64,000 nt of DNA from Streptomyces cellulosae (GCF_000721105.1 NZ_JOEV01000014.1:1-64000), one strand, 5' to 3'; shown: positions 7,612 through 16,503, counted from the stretch's first letter. Numbers and translations: made by a program. Notes: generated by a model not told the origin, from the letters alone.

Positions 7612-8339
7612 CAGCACTGGGATTCCTCTACCCGGGACACTCCGCCGAGGACGACTATCCACGCATCGAGCAGCTGCTCGGGAGCGACATCCGGTTGGAC
7701 CTGGTGCACACCGACATCGGCGAGGACGCCCACCGCGTCGACGCCCTCCTCGAAATGGGCTCGGCGCCCCGGCTCGCGGCAGGCGTCGAGGAACTGCGCA
7801 TGTCGGGCGCCGAGTCGGTGGTGTGGGCCTGCACCAGCGGCAGTTTCGTGCACGGCTGGGAGGGCGCCCACGAACAGGTACGCACCCTCGCCCGCGCCGC
7901 CGGCCTGCCGGCCTCCTCCACCTCCTTCGCCTTCGTGTACGCGGCTCGGGAACTCGGCGTGAGCCGGGTCGCGGTCGGCGCGACCTACCCGGACGACGTG
8001 GCCGATCTCTTCGCCGACTTCCTCCGCGCGGCCGGCATCGAGGTCACCGGCGTCCGCGGCTCCGGCATCATCACGGCGGCGGAGGTCGGCACGTGGGGCG
8101 AGGCGGAGGTCATCGCCCTGGCCCAGGCGGCGGACACCCCCGACGCGGAGGCGTTGCTCCTGCCCGACACGGCCCTGCACACGGCCGCCCACATCCCGAC
8201 CCTGGAGAAGGACCTGGGCAAGCCGGTCCTCACCGCGAACCAGGTCACGGTCTGGGAGGCCCTGAGGCTGGCGGACCGCCGGGTGAACGCACCGGCGCTG
8301 GGCGCACTGTTCACACGGGAGCCCCTCGTCCAGGCGTGA
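7608..8339 (+). CDS. Maleate isomerase / arylmalonate decarboxylase-like protein lacking the second cysteine
   Basis: A 243-residue paralogue of the preceding enzyme, beginning at an ATG that overlaps the previous stop (ATGA). The first catalytic cysteine is kept (C75 in WACTSGSF), but the second site reads LLPDTALHT, with Asp (D187) where the partner has Cys. Two-cysteine isomerisation chemistry is therefore unlikely for this protein alone. Classical arylmalonate decarboxylase is the reverse case, keeping only the second cysteine. It could be a different enzyme in the same route, or the non-equivalent half of a heteromer with its neighbour. Confidence 0.78.
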   Translation: MTALGFLYPGHSAEDDYPRIEQLLGSDIRLDLVHTDIGEDAHRVDALLEMGSAPRLAAGVEELRMSGAESVVWACTSGSFVHGWEGAHEQVRTLARAAGLPASSTSFAFVYAARELGVSRVAVGATYPDDVADLFADFLRAAGIEVTGVRGSGIITAAEVGTWGEAEVIALAQAADTPDAEALLLPDTALHTAAHIPTLEKDLGKPVLTANQVTVWEALRLADRRVNAPALGALFTREPLVQA

Positions 8340-8433
8340 GAGACAGGTTTATGAATTCGGCCACACGGAGGGCCGAGGGGTCGCCATACTTGCGGCCTGC
8401 GCCATCGTCGGTGGATGCGATCGGGGGACGTCC

Positions 8434-9093
8434 ATGTCGTCATTCACACCGCCACTGCCGCCTGGTCCGCCACAGCCGCCCGCGCCGACCGGGCGACGAA
8501 CGGGGGATCCGGGCAGCGCACACAAATGGCAGGCGATAGCGGCCCTGATCAGCGCGGGAGTCGGTGCTCTCACCTTCGCGGTCGGCTTCATCGGGCTTCC
8601 CGCGGCGGGCGTCACATCACCGGTGGCGGCCCGGGCGACGGCCACGGTGACGGCGACCGTGACGGCCACAGCCACGGCCACGGCCACAGCCACGGCCACC
8701 GGGGCCCCTGCCGCGCAGGGCGAGGAACATGATGCGGCGTCGCCGAACGTCCAATGGTCGGGTCCCCTGCTTTCACAGCAGCAAGGGTTCGATCTGGATC
8801 TCGTACCTCCCGCGGTGGGGGACGACGATATCGATCCCTGGGGTTTTGAAGGGCAGAAGGCGACGCTCATCTACAACAACTATGCGCTCGTGCCCGAGGG
8901 GGAGGTACCGGATTTCAGCGAGTGCAAGTTGCTCGCCACGACCAAACCCCAGCCGGGGCTCTCGGTTGCCGCAGGGCGCAGTGTCTGCCTGTTCACTGAT
9001 GGCGGGCGGGTGGCTCTGGCCACGCTGGATTCCGTGAATCCTGAAACCGGGATAGTGGATATCACGGTCAAAGTATGGGAAAAGGCCACGTGA
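8434..9093 (+). CDS. Membrane-anchored hypothetical protein with Ala-Thr linker
   Basis: Unrecognised, 219 residues. It has a proline-rich cytoplasmic start, one hydrophobic segment (about 33-58, WQAIAALISAGVGALTFAVG), then an Ala-Thr-Val linker and a soluble domain that would be outside the membrane. The extracellular domain carries two cysteines (SECKLL and RSVCLF) that could form a disulfide. The linker is encoded by a short-period repeat of GCCACGGCCACA type at about 8640-8700. The ATG at 8434 follows GGGGGAC. No neighbour suggests a function; it stands alone between the isomerase pair and the flavoenzyme gene. Confidence 0.7.
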   Translation: MSSFTPPLPPGPPQPPAPTGRRTGDPGSAHKWQAIAALISAGVGALTFAVGFIGLPAAGVTSPVAARATATVTATVTATATATATATATGAPAAQGEEHDAASPNVQWSGPLLSQQQGFDLDLVPPAVGDDDIDPWGFEGQKATLIYNNYALVPEGEVPDFSECKLLATTKPQPGLSVAAGRSVCLFTDGGRVALATLDSVNPETGIVDITVKVWEKAT

Positions 9094-9174
9094 TCCACCT
9101 CCGGGAATAAGCGGAGACACTCTCCTGTTGTCGTCGCGAGGACAGTGCACGGCACAAAACAGGAGGCACCCACC

Positions 9175-10269
9175 GTGACGGCAACGGCAGACGAGATCCG
9201 GGGAACAACCCACGGCAGCGCCCCCACCCCCCTCTCCGTCCTGGACCTGGTCACCGTTGGCGCCGGCCGCACGGCCACCGACGCGCTCCGTACCAGCGTC
9301 GAGATCGCCAAGCTCGCGGAGTCCCGCCGCTTCAACCGCTACTGGGTCGCCGAACACCACTCCATGCCGGGCGTGGCCTCGTCCTCCCCGGCCGTGATCC
9401 TCGCCCACCTCGCCGCCCACACCACCCGCATCCGCCTCGGATCGGGCGGCGTGATGCTCCCCAACCACGCCCCGCTGGTCATCGCGGAGCAGTTCGGCAC
9501 GCTGGAGGCGATGGCCCCCGGCCGCGTGGACCTCGGCCTCGGCCGCGCCCCGGGCACGGACGGCGCCACCGCCGCGGCCCTGCGCCGCACGGACCGGCTC
9601 AACGAGGGCGCCGACGACTTCCCCCAGCAGCTCGCGGAGCTCATCCGCTTCCTCGACGACGACTTCCCGGACGGCCACCGCTACCGCCGTATCCACGCGG
9701 TCCCCGGCCCGGTCCAGGCGACCTCCCCCGGCGGCGTCCAGTCCCCGCACCGCCCGCCCGTCTGGCTGCTCGGTTCCTCCGGCTTCAGCGCCCGCCTCGC
9801 CGGCGCCCTCGGCCTGCCCTTCGCCTTCGCGCACCACTTCTCGGCCCAGAACACCGTCCCGGCCCTGGACCTGTACCGCGAGTCCTTCCAGCCCTCCGCC
9901 GTCCTCGACGAGCCGTACGCCCTCATCGGCGTCTCCGCCCTCGCCACCGACGACGAGAAGGAGGCCCGCCGTCAGGTGCTGGCCGCCGCGCTGAACATGG
10001 TCCGACTGCGCACCGGCCGCCCCGGACTCGTGCCCACCCCGGAGGAGGCCGAGGCCTACGAGTTCAGCCCGATGGAGCGCGAGTTCGTCGACTCCTGGAA
10101 CGCCAACGTCATCCACGGCACCGCCGACGAGGTCCGCTCCGGCCTCGACGACCTCCACAAGCGCACCGGCGCCGACGAGCTGATGATCACCGCCAACGCC
10201 CACAGCGGGGACGTACGCCTGCGGTCGTACGAACTCATCGCGGATGCCTACGGACTGCCGGCCGCCTGA
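9175..10269 (+). CDS. LLM-class flavin-dependent oxidoreductase
   Basis: Bacterial luciferase-like TIM-barrel enzyme, 364 residues. Typical motifs are YWVAEHHSMPGVASSSP, RIRLGSGGVMLPNHAPL and the GRVDLGLGRAPGTDG stretch. Members use FMNH2 or F420; this subgroup (LuxA-like, MsnO8-like) is usually of unknown substrate. The GTG at 9175 is chosen because AGGAGG lies eight bases upstream; the open frame extends 10 codons further to a GTG at 9145. It converges on the cdgA gene with 36 bp between stops and appears to be monocistronic. Confidence 0.87.
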   Translation: MTATADEIRGTTHGSAPTPLSVLDLVTVGAGRTATDALRTSVEIAKLAESRRFNRYWVAEHHSMPGVASSSPAVILAHLAAHTTRIRLGSGGVMLPNHAPLVIAEQFGTLEAMAPGRVDLGLGRAPGTDGATAAALRRTDRLNEGADDFPQQLAELIRFLDDDFPDGHRYRRIHAVPGPVQATSPGGVQSPHRPPVWLLGSSGFSARLAGALGLPFAFAHHFSAQNTVPALDLYRESFQPSAVLDEPYALIGVSALATDDEKEARRQVLAAALNMVRLRTGRPGLVPTPEEAEAYEFSPMEREFVDSWNANVIHGTADEVRSGLDDLHKRTGADELMITANAHSGDVRLRSYELIADAYGLPAA

Positions 10270-10305
10270 GCCGGCGCCACCCGCATCCGAACTCGCCCTC
10301 GCACC

Positions 10306-12114
10306 TCAGACCCGTACCCCGAGCAATCCGGAGATACGATCCGGCGGCACCGGCCGTGAGTACAGCCACCCCTGGCCGGTGTCGCAGCCGATCCGCCGCA
10401 GCCGGGCGGCCTGCGCCGAGGTCTCCACGCACTCCGCGGTGACCGTCAGCCCGAGCCGGTGAGCGAGCTGGATCATCGCCTCGACGACGACCTCGTCGGC
10501 CGGGTTGGGAGGCACCCCCTCACCCTCGTACTGGAAACCCCGGACGAACGAGCCGTCCAGTTTCAGCACCGACACCGGCAGCCGGCTCAGATACGCCAGG
10601 TTCGAGTAACCCGTGCCGAAGTCGTCGATGGCGATGTGCACGCCCATGTCGCTGAGGGCCTGGAGCGCCTGGAGCGGGCGGCCCGCCGAGCCCATCACCG
10701 CGGACTCCGTGAGCTCCAGTTGCAGCAGGTGCGGCGCCAGTCCCGTCTCCGCGAGGATGTCCGCCACGTCGGCGACCAGGTCGGAGTCCCAGACCTGACG
10801 GACCGCCACGTTCACGCTCACGAAGATCGGCGGCTCGCCGGGGTGGTCCACCTGCCACCGCCGGGCCTGCCGACAGGCCGTGGCCAGCACCCAGCGGCCG
10901 AGCGGCACGATCGAACCGTCCTCCTCGGCCAGTCCGATGAACCGATTCGGCGTCAGCATGCCGAACTGCGGGTGGTTCCAGCGCACCAGCGCCTCCACGC
11001 CCCGCAGCCGGCTGTCCTCCATGCGGACCAGTGGCTGGTATTCGAGGGTGAACTCTCCGCGTTCGATCGCCGGGCGGAGTGTGGAGGCAAGGGCCTGCCG
11101 GGTCATGCGGTGCGCGTTGCGCTCCGGGTCGAACAGGGTCCAGCGGGCCTTGCCGTCGGCCTTCGCCCAGTACAGCGTGGTGTCGGCGGCCTGCATCAGA
11201 GCGGTGGCGCTGGTGCCCGCCGCCTGGCGCTCCACCACGCCGATCGAGGCCGACACCGACAGCCGCTGTCCCAAGAGGTCGAAGGGAGCCTGGACCGCGT
11301 TCAGTACGGCCTCGGCGAGATCGGCGAGCTGCTCGGTGCCCGTGGAGTCCTCGACGAGCAGCGCGAACTCGTCGCCGCCCAGCCTCGCCACCAGCGGCGC
11401 GCCGACCCGGCCCCGCCCGGCCTCGTCGGCGCAGCGGGTGAGCCGGTCGGCGACGGCGGCCAGCAGCCGGTCGCCGACGCGGTGGCCGAGAGTGTCGTTG
11501 ACCGCCTTGAAGCCGTCGAGGTCCAGGTAGCACAGGCCGACCCGGCCGGTGCCACCCTGCCCGTAGGCCTCCGCCTCCAGCGCGGCCGTCAGGCGCTCGA
11601 AGAACAGGGTGCGGTTGGGCAGCCGGGTCACCGGGTCGTGCATCTGCAGGTGCCGCAGCCGCGCCTGGAGTTCACGGCGGGCGCTGATGTCGGCGACGGA
11701 CAGCAGCACGGTGCCGGGTTCCTCGCCCCGGAGGGGAGCGACCGTGACCTGTGCCCACAGGGGCTGGCCGTCGGGGTGCTTGAGCCGGCGGGTGCAGCGC
11801 AGCCGGGCCGGCCGGCCGCGCAGGACCTCGCGGTAGGCGTGCCAGGTGCGGGCGTCGGAGGCCAGGTCCACCAGGTCGGCGGCGATCCGTCCGGTCAGCG
11901 CGTCCGGCTCGCTGCCCAGCAGATCGCCGAGGGCGAGGTTGGCGCCGACGACCAGGCCCTCACGGTCGACCACGGCCATCGCGAGGGGAGCGCCCGTGAA
12001 CACCGAGCGGTAGGACCGGGGCTCGGCACCGCGAGCCGTGATGGCATCACTCTCTGTGACGGCTGACCGGTCGAGGTCTGCCGCGGGCGTCGGCCCTTCG
12101 GACGTTCCGCTCAC
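10306..12114 (-). CDS. cdgA: PAS-GGDEF-EAL cyclic-di-GMP enzyme, CdgA-like
   Basis: A 602-residue cytoplasmic c-di-GMP turnover protein with a PAS sensor (about 35-150), a GGDEF cyclase domain with intact GGDEF at 246-250, and an EAL phosphodiesterase domain (EAL at 374-376, DDFGTGYSN further on). Both active-site signatures look complete. The RxxD product-inhibition site expected five residues before GGDEF is absent; the sequence there is VGAP. Architecture and gene context fit Streptomyces CdgA, whose overexpression blocks development and whose gene is controlled by BldD. The start is ATG at 12112-12114. Transcription is divergent from the metalloprotease gene. Confidence 0.85.
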   Translation of the reverse strand: MSGTSEGPTPAADLDRSAVTESDAITARGAEPRSYRSVFTGAPLAMAVVDREGLVVGANLALGDLLGSEPDALTGRIAADLVDLASDARTWHAYREVLRGRPARLRCTRRLKHPDGQPLWAQVTVAPLRGEEPGTVLLSVADISARRELQARLRHLQMHDPVTRLPNRTLFFERLTAALEAEAYGQGGTGRVGLCYLDLDGFKAVNDTLGHRVGDRLLAAVADRLTRCADEAGRGRVGAPLVARLGGDEFALLVEDSTGTEQLADLAEAVLNAVQAPFDLLGQRLSVSASIGVVERQAAGTSATALMQAADTTLYWAKADGKARWTLFDPERNAHRMTRQALASTLRPAIERGEFTLEYQPLVRMEDSRLRGVEALVRWNHPQFGMLTPNRFIGLAEEDGSIVPLGRWVLATACRQARRWQVDHPGEPPIFVSVNVAVRQVWDSDLVADVADILAETGLAPHLLQLELTESAVMGSAGRPLQALQALSDMGVHIAIDDFGTGYSNLAYLSRLPVSVLKLDGSFVRGFQYEGEGVPPNPADEVVVEAMIQLAHRLGLTVTAECVETSAQAARLRRIGCDTGQGWLYSRPVPPDRISGLLGVRV

Positions 12115-12426
12115 CGCTCGCTCCCGCAGTGCACTCGATCGCTGTCCGGCAGGAAAGTGTGCCGATCATAGAGGCTGCCCCAAGGGCCTACCAGCCACTC
12201 CCCGGCCTCCCGGTCAAATCGGCCGTTCTGGCAGATCGTTTCTGCTCGGACCTGTGACGGCTTCTTCAGGCGCCTGACCAGTTGTGACGTTCCGTGAGCG
12301 GTTCGGGATGTCACTTCTGGCGGACCTTCGGCCCTCTCACTCGTCTGGTGCAGGTAAACAGGGCTTAGTACGACAAATTCACACAATCTGGGTGCGGTAT
12401 CCCGTGAACCGTTCCCGGAGGTCCCT
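12115..12426. promoter_or_regulatory. Divergent promoter region between cdgA and the metalloprotease, with a BldD-like site
   Basis: 312 bp without a gene. At 12285-12297 TGAC and GTGA lie in inverted orientation five bases apart (TGACGTTCCGTGA), which fits the loose BldD pattern TNAC-N5-GTNA. BldD is known to bind upstream of cdgA in S. coelicolor. The centre of the site differs from the preferred C(A/T)G, so this is a weak match. Confidence 0.35.
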
Positions 12427-13689
12427 GTGCCGCGTCTGTTCCCGCGCCCCCGACTGCGCAGCACCGCGGCCGTGTTCACCACCCTCTCCGCCCTCGCGGC
12501 GACCTCCCTCGTCACCGGCCCCTCGGTCGCCGAGCCGTTCTCGGCGGCACCCTGCGCCCTCCAGCGCACCGCCGCCCACCACGCGGAGGGACTGGACACC
12601 TGGAACGCCGCCTACCCGCGCCCCACCCGCGCGCTGGACGCGGTGATGGTGTTCCTGTCCTTCCCCGACTCGGCCCCCCTCACCGCCCCCGCCCAGCTGG
12701 CCGCCGACCACTTCCCGGCCACCAGCCGCTTCTTCGCGCGTGCCTCCTACGACCGGTTCACCCTGCGCCCGCATCCGCTGCGGCAGTGGATCCGGATGCC
12801 GAAGCCGTCGGCCTCGTACGCCATACAGCGCGACTGGAGCGCACCGGACCGGGCCATGTACCTGCGCGACGCGCTCGCCGCGGCCGACGCGCGGGTCGAC
12901 TTCTCGCGCTACGACATCGTCTACTTCGTCGCCGACCCGGACGCGCCCGGCGTGGACTCGGACGCGACGAAGGTGGTCAACATGGACACGCCGCTGCGGG
13001 CCGACGGCACGGACATCCGGCGGGTCGTCACGGTGTTCGAACAGCATCCGCCGGACCGGCTGGTGCTGGCCCACGAGACCGGGCACGTCTTCGACCTGCC
13101 GGACCTCTATCACCGCCCGGTCGACGGCAAGGGCGACTGGGACACGTACGTCGGCGACTGGGATCTGATGGGCAGCCAGTTCGGACTGGCACCGGACCTG
13201 TTCGGCTGGCACAAGTGGAAGCTCGGCTGGCTGGATCCGAGGCAGGTGGTGTGCGTACAGCGGAGCGGACCGACCTGGCTGACGCTGGAGCCGCTCGGTG
13301 CGGGGCCGGGCGTCGAGACGGTCGGTACGGCCGGGGCGCCGGCCTTCGGACTCGGCCAGGGGACCAAGCTCGCGGTCGTCCGCACCGGCGCCGACAGCGC
13401 GCTCGCCTTCGAGGCCCGCGGCCCGGTGGGCAACGACGCGGGGGCCTGCCGGCCCGGCATCCTCGTCTACCGGATCAGCGGCGCCGCCGAGTCCGGCCGC
13501 GGCCCCATCGAGGTGATCGACGCCCACCCGCACACCGACGCCTGCTGGGAGAACTCCGTCTACCCACCCCTCGCGGACGCCCCGGTCGCCCTCGGCGAGA
13601 GCTTCACGGTCCCCGGCGAGAACGTCCGGGTGGCGGCGGAGGGGCGGACGGCTTCGGGGGCGTGGACGGTGGAGATCACGGTGACGTAG
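12427..13689 (+). CDS. Secreted M6-like zinc metalloprotease
   Basis: A 420-residue exported protein with a Sec-type signal peptide (charged start, hydrophobic 14-30) and the zinc motif HETGH at 216-220, followed by VFDLPDLY. A downstream GDWDLMG matches the third-ligand region of immune-inhibitor-A-like M6 peptidases. It would degrade proteins outside the cell. It is shorter than InhA-type enzymes and lacks their extra C-terminal domains. The GTG at 12427 is supported by GGAGG five bases upstream. It is followed by a strong 14-bp hairpin and is monocistronic. Confidence 0.82.
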   Translation: MPRLFPRPRLRSTAAVFTTLSALAATSLVTGPSVAEPFSAAPCALQRTAAHHAEGLDTWNAAYPRPTRALDAVMVFLSFPDSAPLTAPAQLAADHFPATSRFFARASYDRFTLRPHPLRQWIRMPKPSASYAIQRDWSAPDRAMYLRDALAAADARVDFSRYDIVYFVADPDAPGVDSDATKVVNMDTPLRADGTDIRRVVTVFEQHPPDRLVLAHETGHVFDLPDLYHRPVDGKGDWDTYVGDWDLMGSQFGLAPDLFGWHKWKLGWLDPRQVVCVQRSGPTWLTLEPLGAGPGVETVGTAGAPAFGLGQGTKLAVVRTGADSALAFEARGPVGNDAGACRPGILVYRISGAAESGRGPIEVIDAHPHTDACWENSVYPPLADAPVALGESFTVPGENVRVAAEGRTASGAWTVEITVT

Positions 13690-13722
13690 TCCGGGCCCAC
13701 GGGCCGGAAGATCCGGACACGC

Positions 13723-13754
13723 GATAGGCCCCTCGCTTCCGCGAGGGGCCTATC
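13723..13754. terminator. Strong bidirectional terminator hairpin
   Basis: A perfect 14-bp stem (GATAGGCCCCTCGC with its complement) and a TTCC loop lie between the plus-strand metalloprotease gene and the minus-strand tRNA-Lys gene. It is placed to end transcription from both sides. Confidence 0.8.
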
Positions 13755-13761
13755 CACAACG

Positions 13762-13835
13762 TGCGCCGCCAGGGACTCGAACCCCGGACCCGCTGATTAA
13801 GAGTCAGCTGCTCTAACCAACTGAGCTAGCGGCGC
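13762..13835 (-). tRNA. tRNA-Lys (anticodon CTT)
   Basis: A 74-nt cloverleaf on the minus strand. The acceptor stem is GCGCCGC paired with GCGGCGC, with discriminator A. The anticodon stem-loop GCTGA-CTCTTAA-TCAGC gives anticodon CTT, and the T-arm has GGTTCGAGTCC. CCA is not encoded. Its 5' ten bases overlap the 3' end of the upstream protein gene, whose TAG stop lies in the tRNA sequence. Confidence 0.95.
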
Positions 13836-14455
13836 CTGCTGACGTCGTAGACCTTAGCACCCTGATCGGCGGGAGGAAAAATCGATATCCGCACGGCCGC
13901 ACGGGCCGCTCGGACGGCCGCCCAGAGCAGGATTTCCGGGCCGGGCAGCCAGGGATGCCGGGTGTCCGGGGCGACCAGCCAGCGGGCGTCGGGGCGGCCG
14001 GGGGAGTCGCCGACGGTGATCGGCGCGGGGACGGTCACCGCGTCGCCGGTGCCGTGGCACAGCAGCGGCGGGATCGTGGCCGTACGGCCGAACTCCTCCC
14101 AGTGCAGCAGCGACGGCAGCCGCTGTGCCGTGCCGGGCGGGGCGAACAGCAGCATCCGGCCCCGGAACGCCGCGACCGGCCCGGATCCCGGGCCCTCCGT
14201 CCACAGCCGGTCGACCATACGGCGACCGAAGACCGCGGGCGCGCTGACCACGTCGAAGGCGGAACCGCAGGGCAGGACGACCGGTGCGTCCGACCGCTCC
14301 TCCCAGAGCGCGAGGGTGCTGCGTGGATAGGCCGCGGCCGAGGCGAGCCAGGCCGCTCCGTCCGGGGTGACGCGCGTCTGCTCGTCCCGTGCGGTGCGAA
14401 CGTCCCGCGAACTGCTCGGATCCGCTGTGTCGCGCATATCTCTTGCACTGCTCAT
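13826..14455 (-). CDS. Small bifunctional primase/polymerase-like protein
   Basis: About 209 residues, resembling the N-terminal primase/polymerase-like domain proteins common in Streptomyces (AAAYPRSTLALWEERSDAPVVLPCGSAFDVV, then RWLVAPDTRHPWLPGPEILLWAA). I do not see the catalytic acidic set of true primases with confidence, so activity is doubtful and the family assignment is tentative. The start ATG at 14453-14455 lacks a strong SD; an ATG at 14435-14437 is possible. The reading frame ends 10 bp inside the tRNA-Lys gene, so the two are probably co-transcribed and processing of the tRNA would cut the message at its stop codon. Confidence 0.6.
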   Translation of the reverse strand: MSSARDMRDTADPSSSRDVRTARDEQTRVTPDGAAWLASAAAYPRSTLALWEERSDAPVVLPCGSAFDVVSAPAVFGRRMVDRLWTEGPGSGPVAAFRGRMLLFAPPGTAQRLPSLLHWEEFGRTATIPPLLCHGTGDAVTVPAPITVGDSPGRPDARWLVAPDTRHPWLPGPEILLWAAVRAARAAVRISIFPPADQGAKVYDVSRRR

Positions 14456-14591
14456 GGGTCATGTCTACGGCCCGTGAGCACTCCCTCCCCCAGAGTTGCC
14501 GAAAAGCCGGACGGGAAGGGGCGGGGAGGAGTATCTTGCCCACCTGGCATATGCCACGGCGCGGGCTCAGGGGAGTCCTGGGGAAGATGTC

Positions 14592-14960
14592 TCAGACGGG
14601 GTCGGCCGTCCCCTGGCCCTCCACGTCACCGCGCATCAGGTCCCGGCCGAACTCGACCATCTTCTTCGCGTAGTCCTCGGTCCACTCAGCCCGCGCGGCG
14701 ATGTCCGCCGGGGTCAGCCGGTCGAAGCGGCGCGGGTCGGCCAGCTGGGCCGCCGCCATCGCCTGGAACTCCACGGCACGGTCGGCGGCCGCGCGGAACG
14801 CCTGCGTCAGTTCCGTCGCCCGGGCCAACAGCGCCCGGGGGTCGTCGATCGACTCCAGGTCGAAGAAGTGCTCGGGGTCCTCGGCGGCCTGCGCGGGCTC
14901 GAAAAGCAGGGGCGCGGGGCGTAGCCGCGGTTCGTTCCGACGCGGCGTTGGCTCCGCCAT
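14592..14960 (-). CDS. Conserved hypothetical protein, 122 residues
   Basis: A small, mostly helical, charged protein (EHFFDLESIDDPRALL, then FRAAADRAVEFQAMAAAQLADPRRFDRLT). No catalytic motif, membrane helix or signal is visible. The ATG at 14958-14960 follows GAGGAG at good spacing, and third-position G/C bias is strong, so it is a real gene. It lies between the helicase operon and the primase-like gene on the same strand, separated from each by 136-205 bp. No function can be proposed. Confidence 0.7.
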   Translation of the reverse strand: MAEPTPRRNEPRLRPAPLLFEPAQAAEDPEHFFDLESIDDPRALLARATELTQAFRAAADRAVEFQAMAAAQLADPRRFDRLTPADIAARAEWTEDYAKKMVEFGRDLMRGDVEGQGTADPV

Positions 14961-15165
14961 GTCTTCTCCTCACTCGTACGTACCGGATGACCCGCCTTCG
15001 GAAGGGCCACCCTCCATTGTCCCGCGCCCACGCAAGAGGGCCGGGGGAGTCCGGCGATGTCGATGGACACTCCAGCGGAGTCAAGGTCTGCGGACCACGC
15101 GATGTTCCCCGGAATGCTCCGGCACCGCGTGATGCGCCTCCCGTCCGTGGGCATGACCAGCGCGT

Positions 15166-16503
15166 TCACGGCTGCCAGGTGACCCGGTGTTCCGCCAGGT
15201 GTGCGAGCACCGCGTGGTTGGCCTCCCATCCGTCCGGGAACTTCACCACGGTCCCCAGCTGGACGGGTTCCGTGGACGGGTAGGCGTCGAGGAGGTCGGT
15301 GACGCCCTCGCGGCAGACCACGACGCAGGCGTGCCGGTGGCGGGAGGCGAGGACGCACAGGCGGCCGGTCTCCAGGTGGAACGCGGTGGCGTCGGGGCGG
15401 CCGGAGAGCGGGTGGAGGACGACCGTGACGTCGTACTCGCGGCCCTGGAGGCGGTTCGCCGTGTCGACGGTCACGTCCGTCACGCCCAGCTCGGCCAGCG
15501 CCGCGCGGACCGCTGCCGCCTGGTCCCGGTGGGCCGTGCCGACCGCGATCCGGTCGGCGGTCAGGGGCGTGGGGTCGGGGGAGCGCTCCGAGGTGGCCGC
15601 CCCGCCCCGGTCCACCAGCCGGCGCACCACGGTCGCCACCGCCCGCACCGCCTCGGGATCGGTGCGCGGCGTGTGCCGCGCGGGCAGCTCCAGCAGGCCC
15701 CAGCCCGACACGGCGGCCTCGTCGATCACCTTGTCGGGACCCGAACCGTCCGAGGGGACCGCGAAGGCGAGCCGGCGGTCATGGTGATCCGTGCCGCTGC
15801 GGAAGGGCGTGTAAGGGTAGAAGGCGGCCGAGACCAGCGGCGCCGCCGACGCCGGGAGGCGCCAGGACACCGGCAGGCGGTGCTGCGGCAGCTCGGGGTT
15901 GTGCGCGAGCAGGGTCGTCACGGCGGAGGCCGAGGGGTCGTACGACAGCCCCGCCCACTGCTCGCTGCCGACGATCGCGAACGGGTCCAGCTGGCCCGGG
16001 TCGCCCACGAACAGCGCCCGCTCGAAGAGACCGGCCACGGCGAGCAGCGCGTCCGAGCGCATCTGGTACGCCTCGTCGACGATCGCGTGCCGCCACGGCT
16101 CGTCGACCTTCACGTGCCCCCACTTGGCGGCCGTCGAGATCACCACTGCGAGCCCGCCGAGATCGGAGGCCTTCGAGGACTTGCGTACGTTCGGCAGGTC
16201 GTCCAGCGCCTTGTCGTACGGGTCGCTGTCGCTGCTGTGCAGGCGGCCCACCGGCAGGTCGGGACTCTTCTCGGCGAGCCTGAGCACCAGGTCGTCGACC
16301 TGGGCGTTGGTCTGCGCGACCACCATCAACGGGCGCCCGGCGTCCGCGAGTTCCAGCGCCGCACGGACCACGAGGGTGGACTTGCCGGCGCCGGGCGGGG
16401 AGTCGACGACGACACCGCGGTGCAGGCCGTGCAGGGTGTCGCGGAGGATCGCGTCGGTGGCGCGGGAGGCCTCGGCCCCGGGATCGAAGGCACCGGTCGT
16501 CAC
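15166..16503 (-). CDS. SF1B (UPF1/Dna2-type) DNA helicase subunit
   Basis: A 445-residue ATP-dependent helicase. Motifs in order: Walker A PPGAGKST at 36-43, motif Ia QTNAQVDDL, motif II DEAYQ at 143-147 (the DExxQ form typical of UPF1/Dna2 helicases rather than UvrD's DExQ/DEYQ), motif III GDPGQLDP at 167-174, motif V with QGREYD at 353-358, and an arginine motif SRHR at 387-390. There is no N-terminal barrel or nuclease domain; those seem to be supplied by the two upstream genes. The GTG start overlaps the preceding stop by 4 bp (GTGA), so it is translationally coupled. It is the last gene of a three-gene operon. Confidence 0.85.
   Translation of the reverse strand: MTTGAFDPGAEASRATDAILRDTLHGLHRGVVVDSPPGAGKSTLVVRAALELADAGRPLMVVAQTNAQVDDLVLRLAEKSPDLPVGRLHSSDSDPYDKALDDLPNVRKSSKASDLGGLAVVISTAAKWGHVKVDEPWRHAIVDEAYQMRSDALLAVAGLFERALFVGDPGQLDPFAIVGSEQWAGLSYDPSASAVTTLLAHNPELPQHRLPVSWRLPASAAPLVSAAFYPYTPFRSGTDHHDRRLAFAVPSDGSGPDKVIDEAAVSGWGLLELPARHTPRTDPEAVRAVATVVRRLVDRGGAATSERSPDPTPLTADRIAVGTAHRDQAAAVRAALAELGVTDVTVDTANRLQGREYDVTVVLHPLSGRPDATAFHLETGRLCVLASRHRHACVVVCREGVTDLLDAYPSTEPVQLGTVVKFPDGWEANHAVLAHLAEHRVTWQP

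Noticed and set aside
13826..13835. tRNA-Lys as an attachment site of an integrated element
   Set aside because: No integrase gene and no duplicated tRNA 3' end are visible in the window, so there is no support for an integrated element here.
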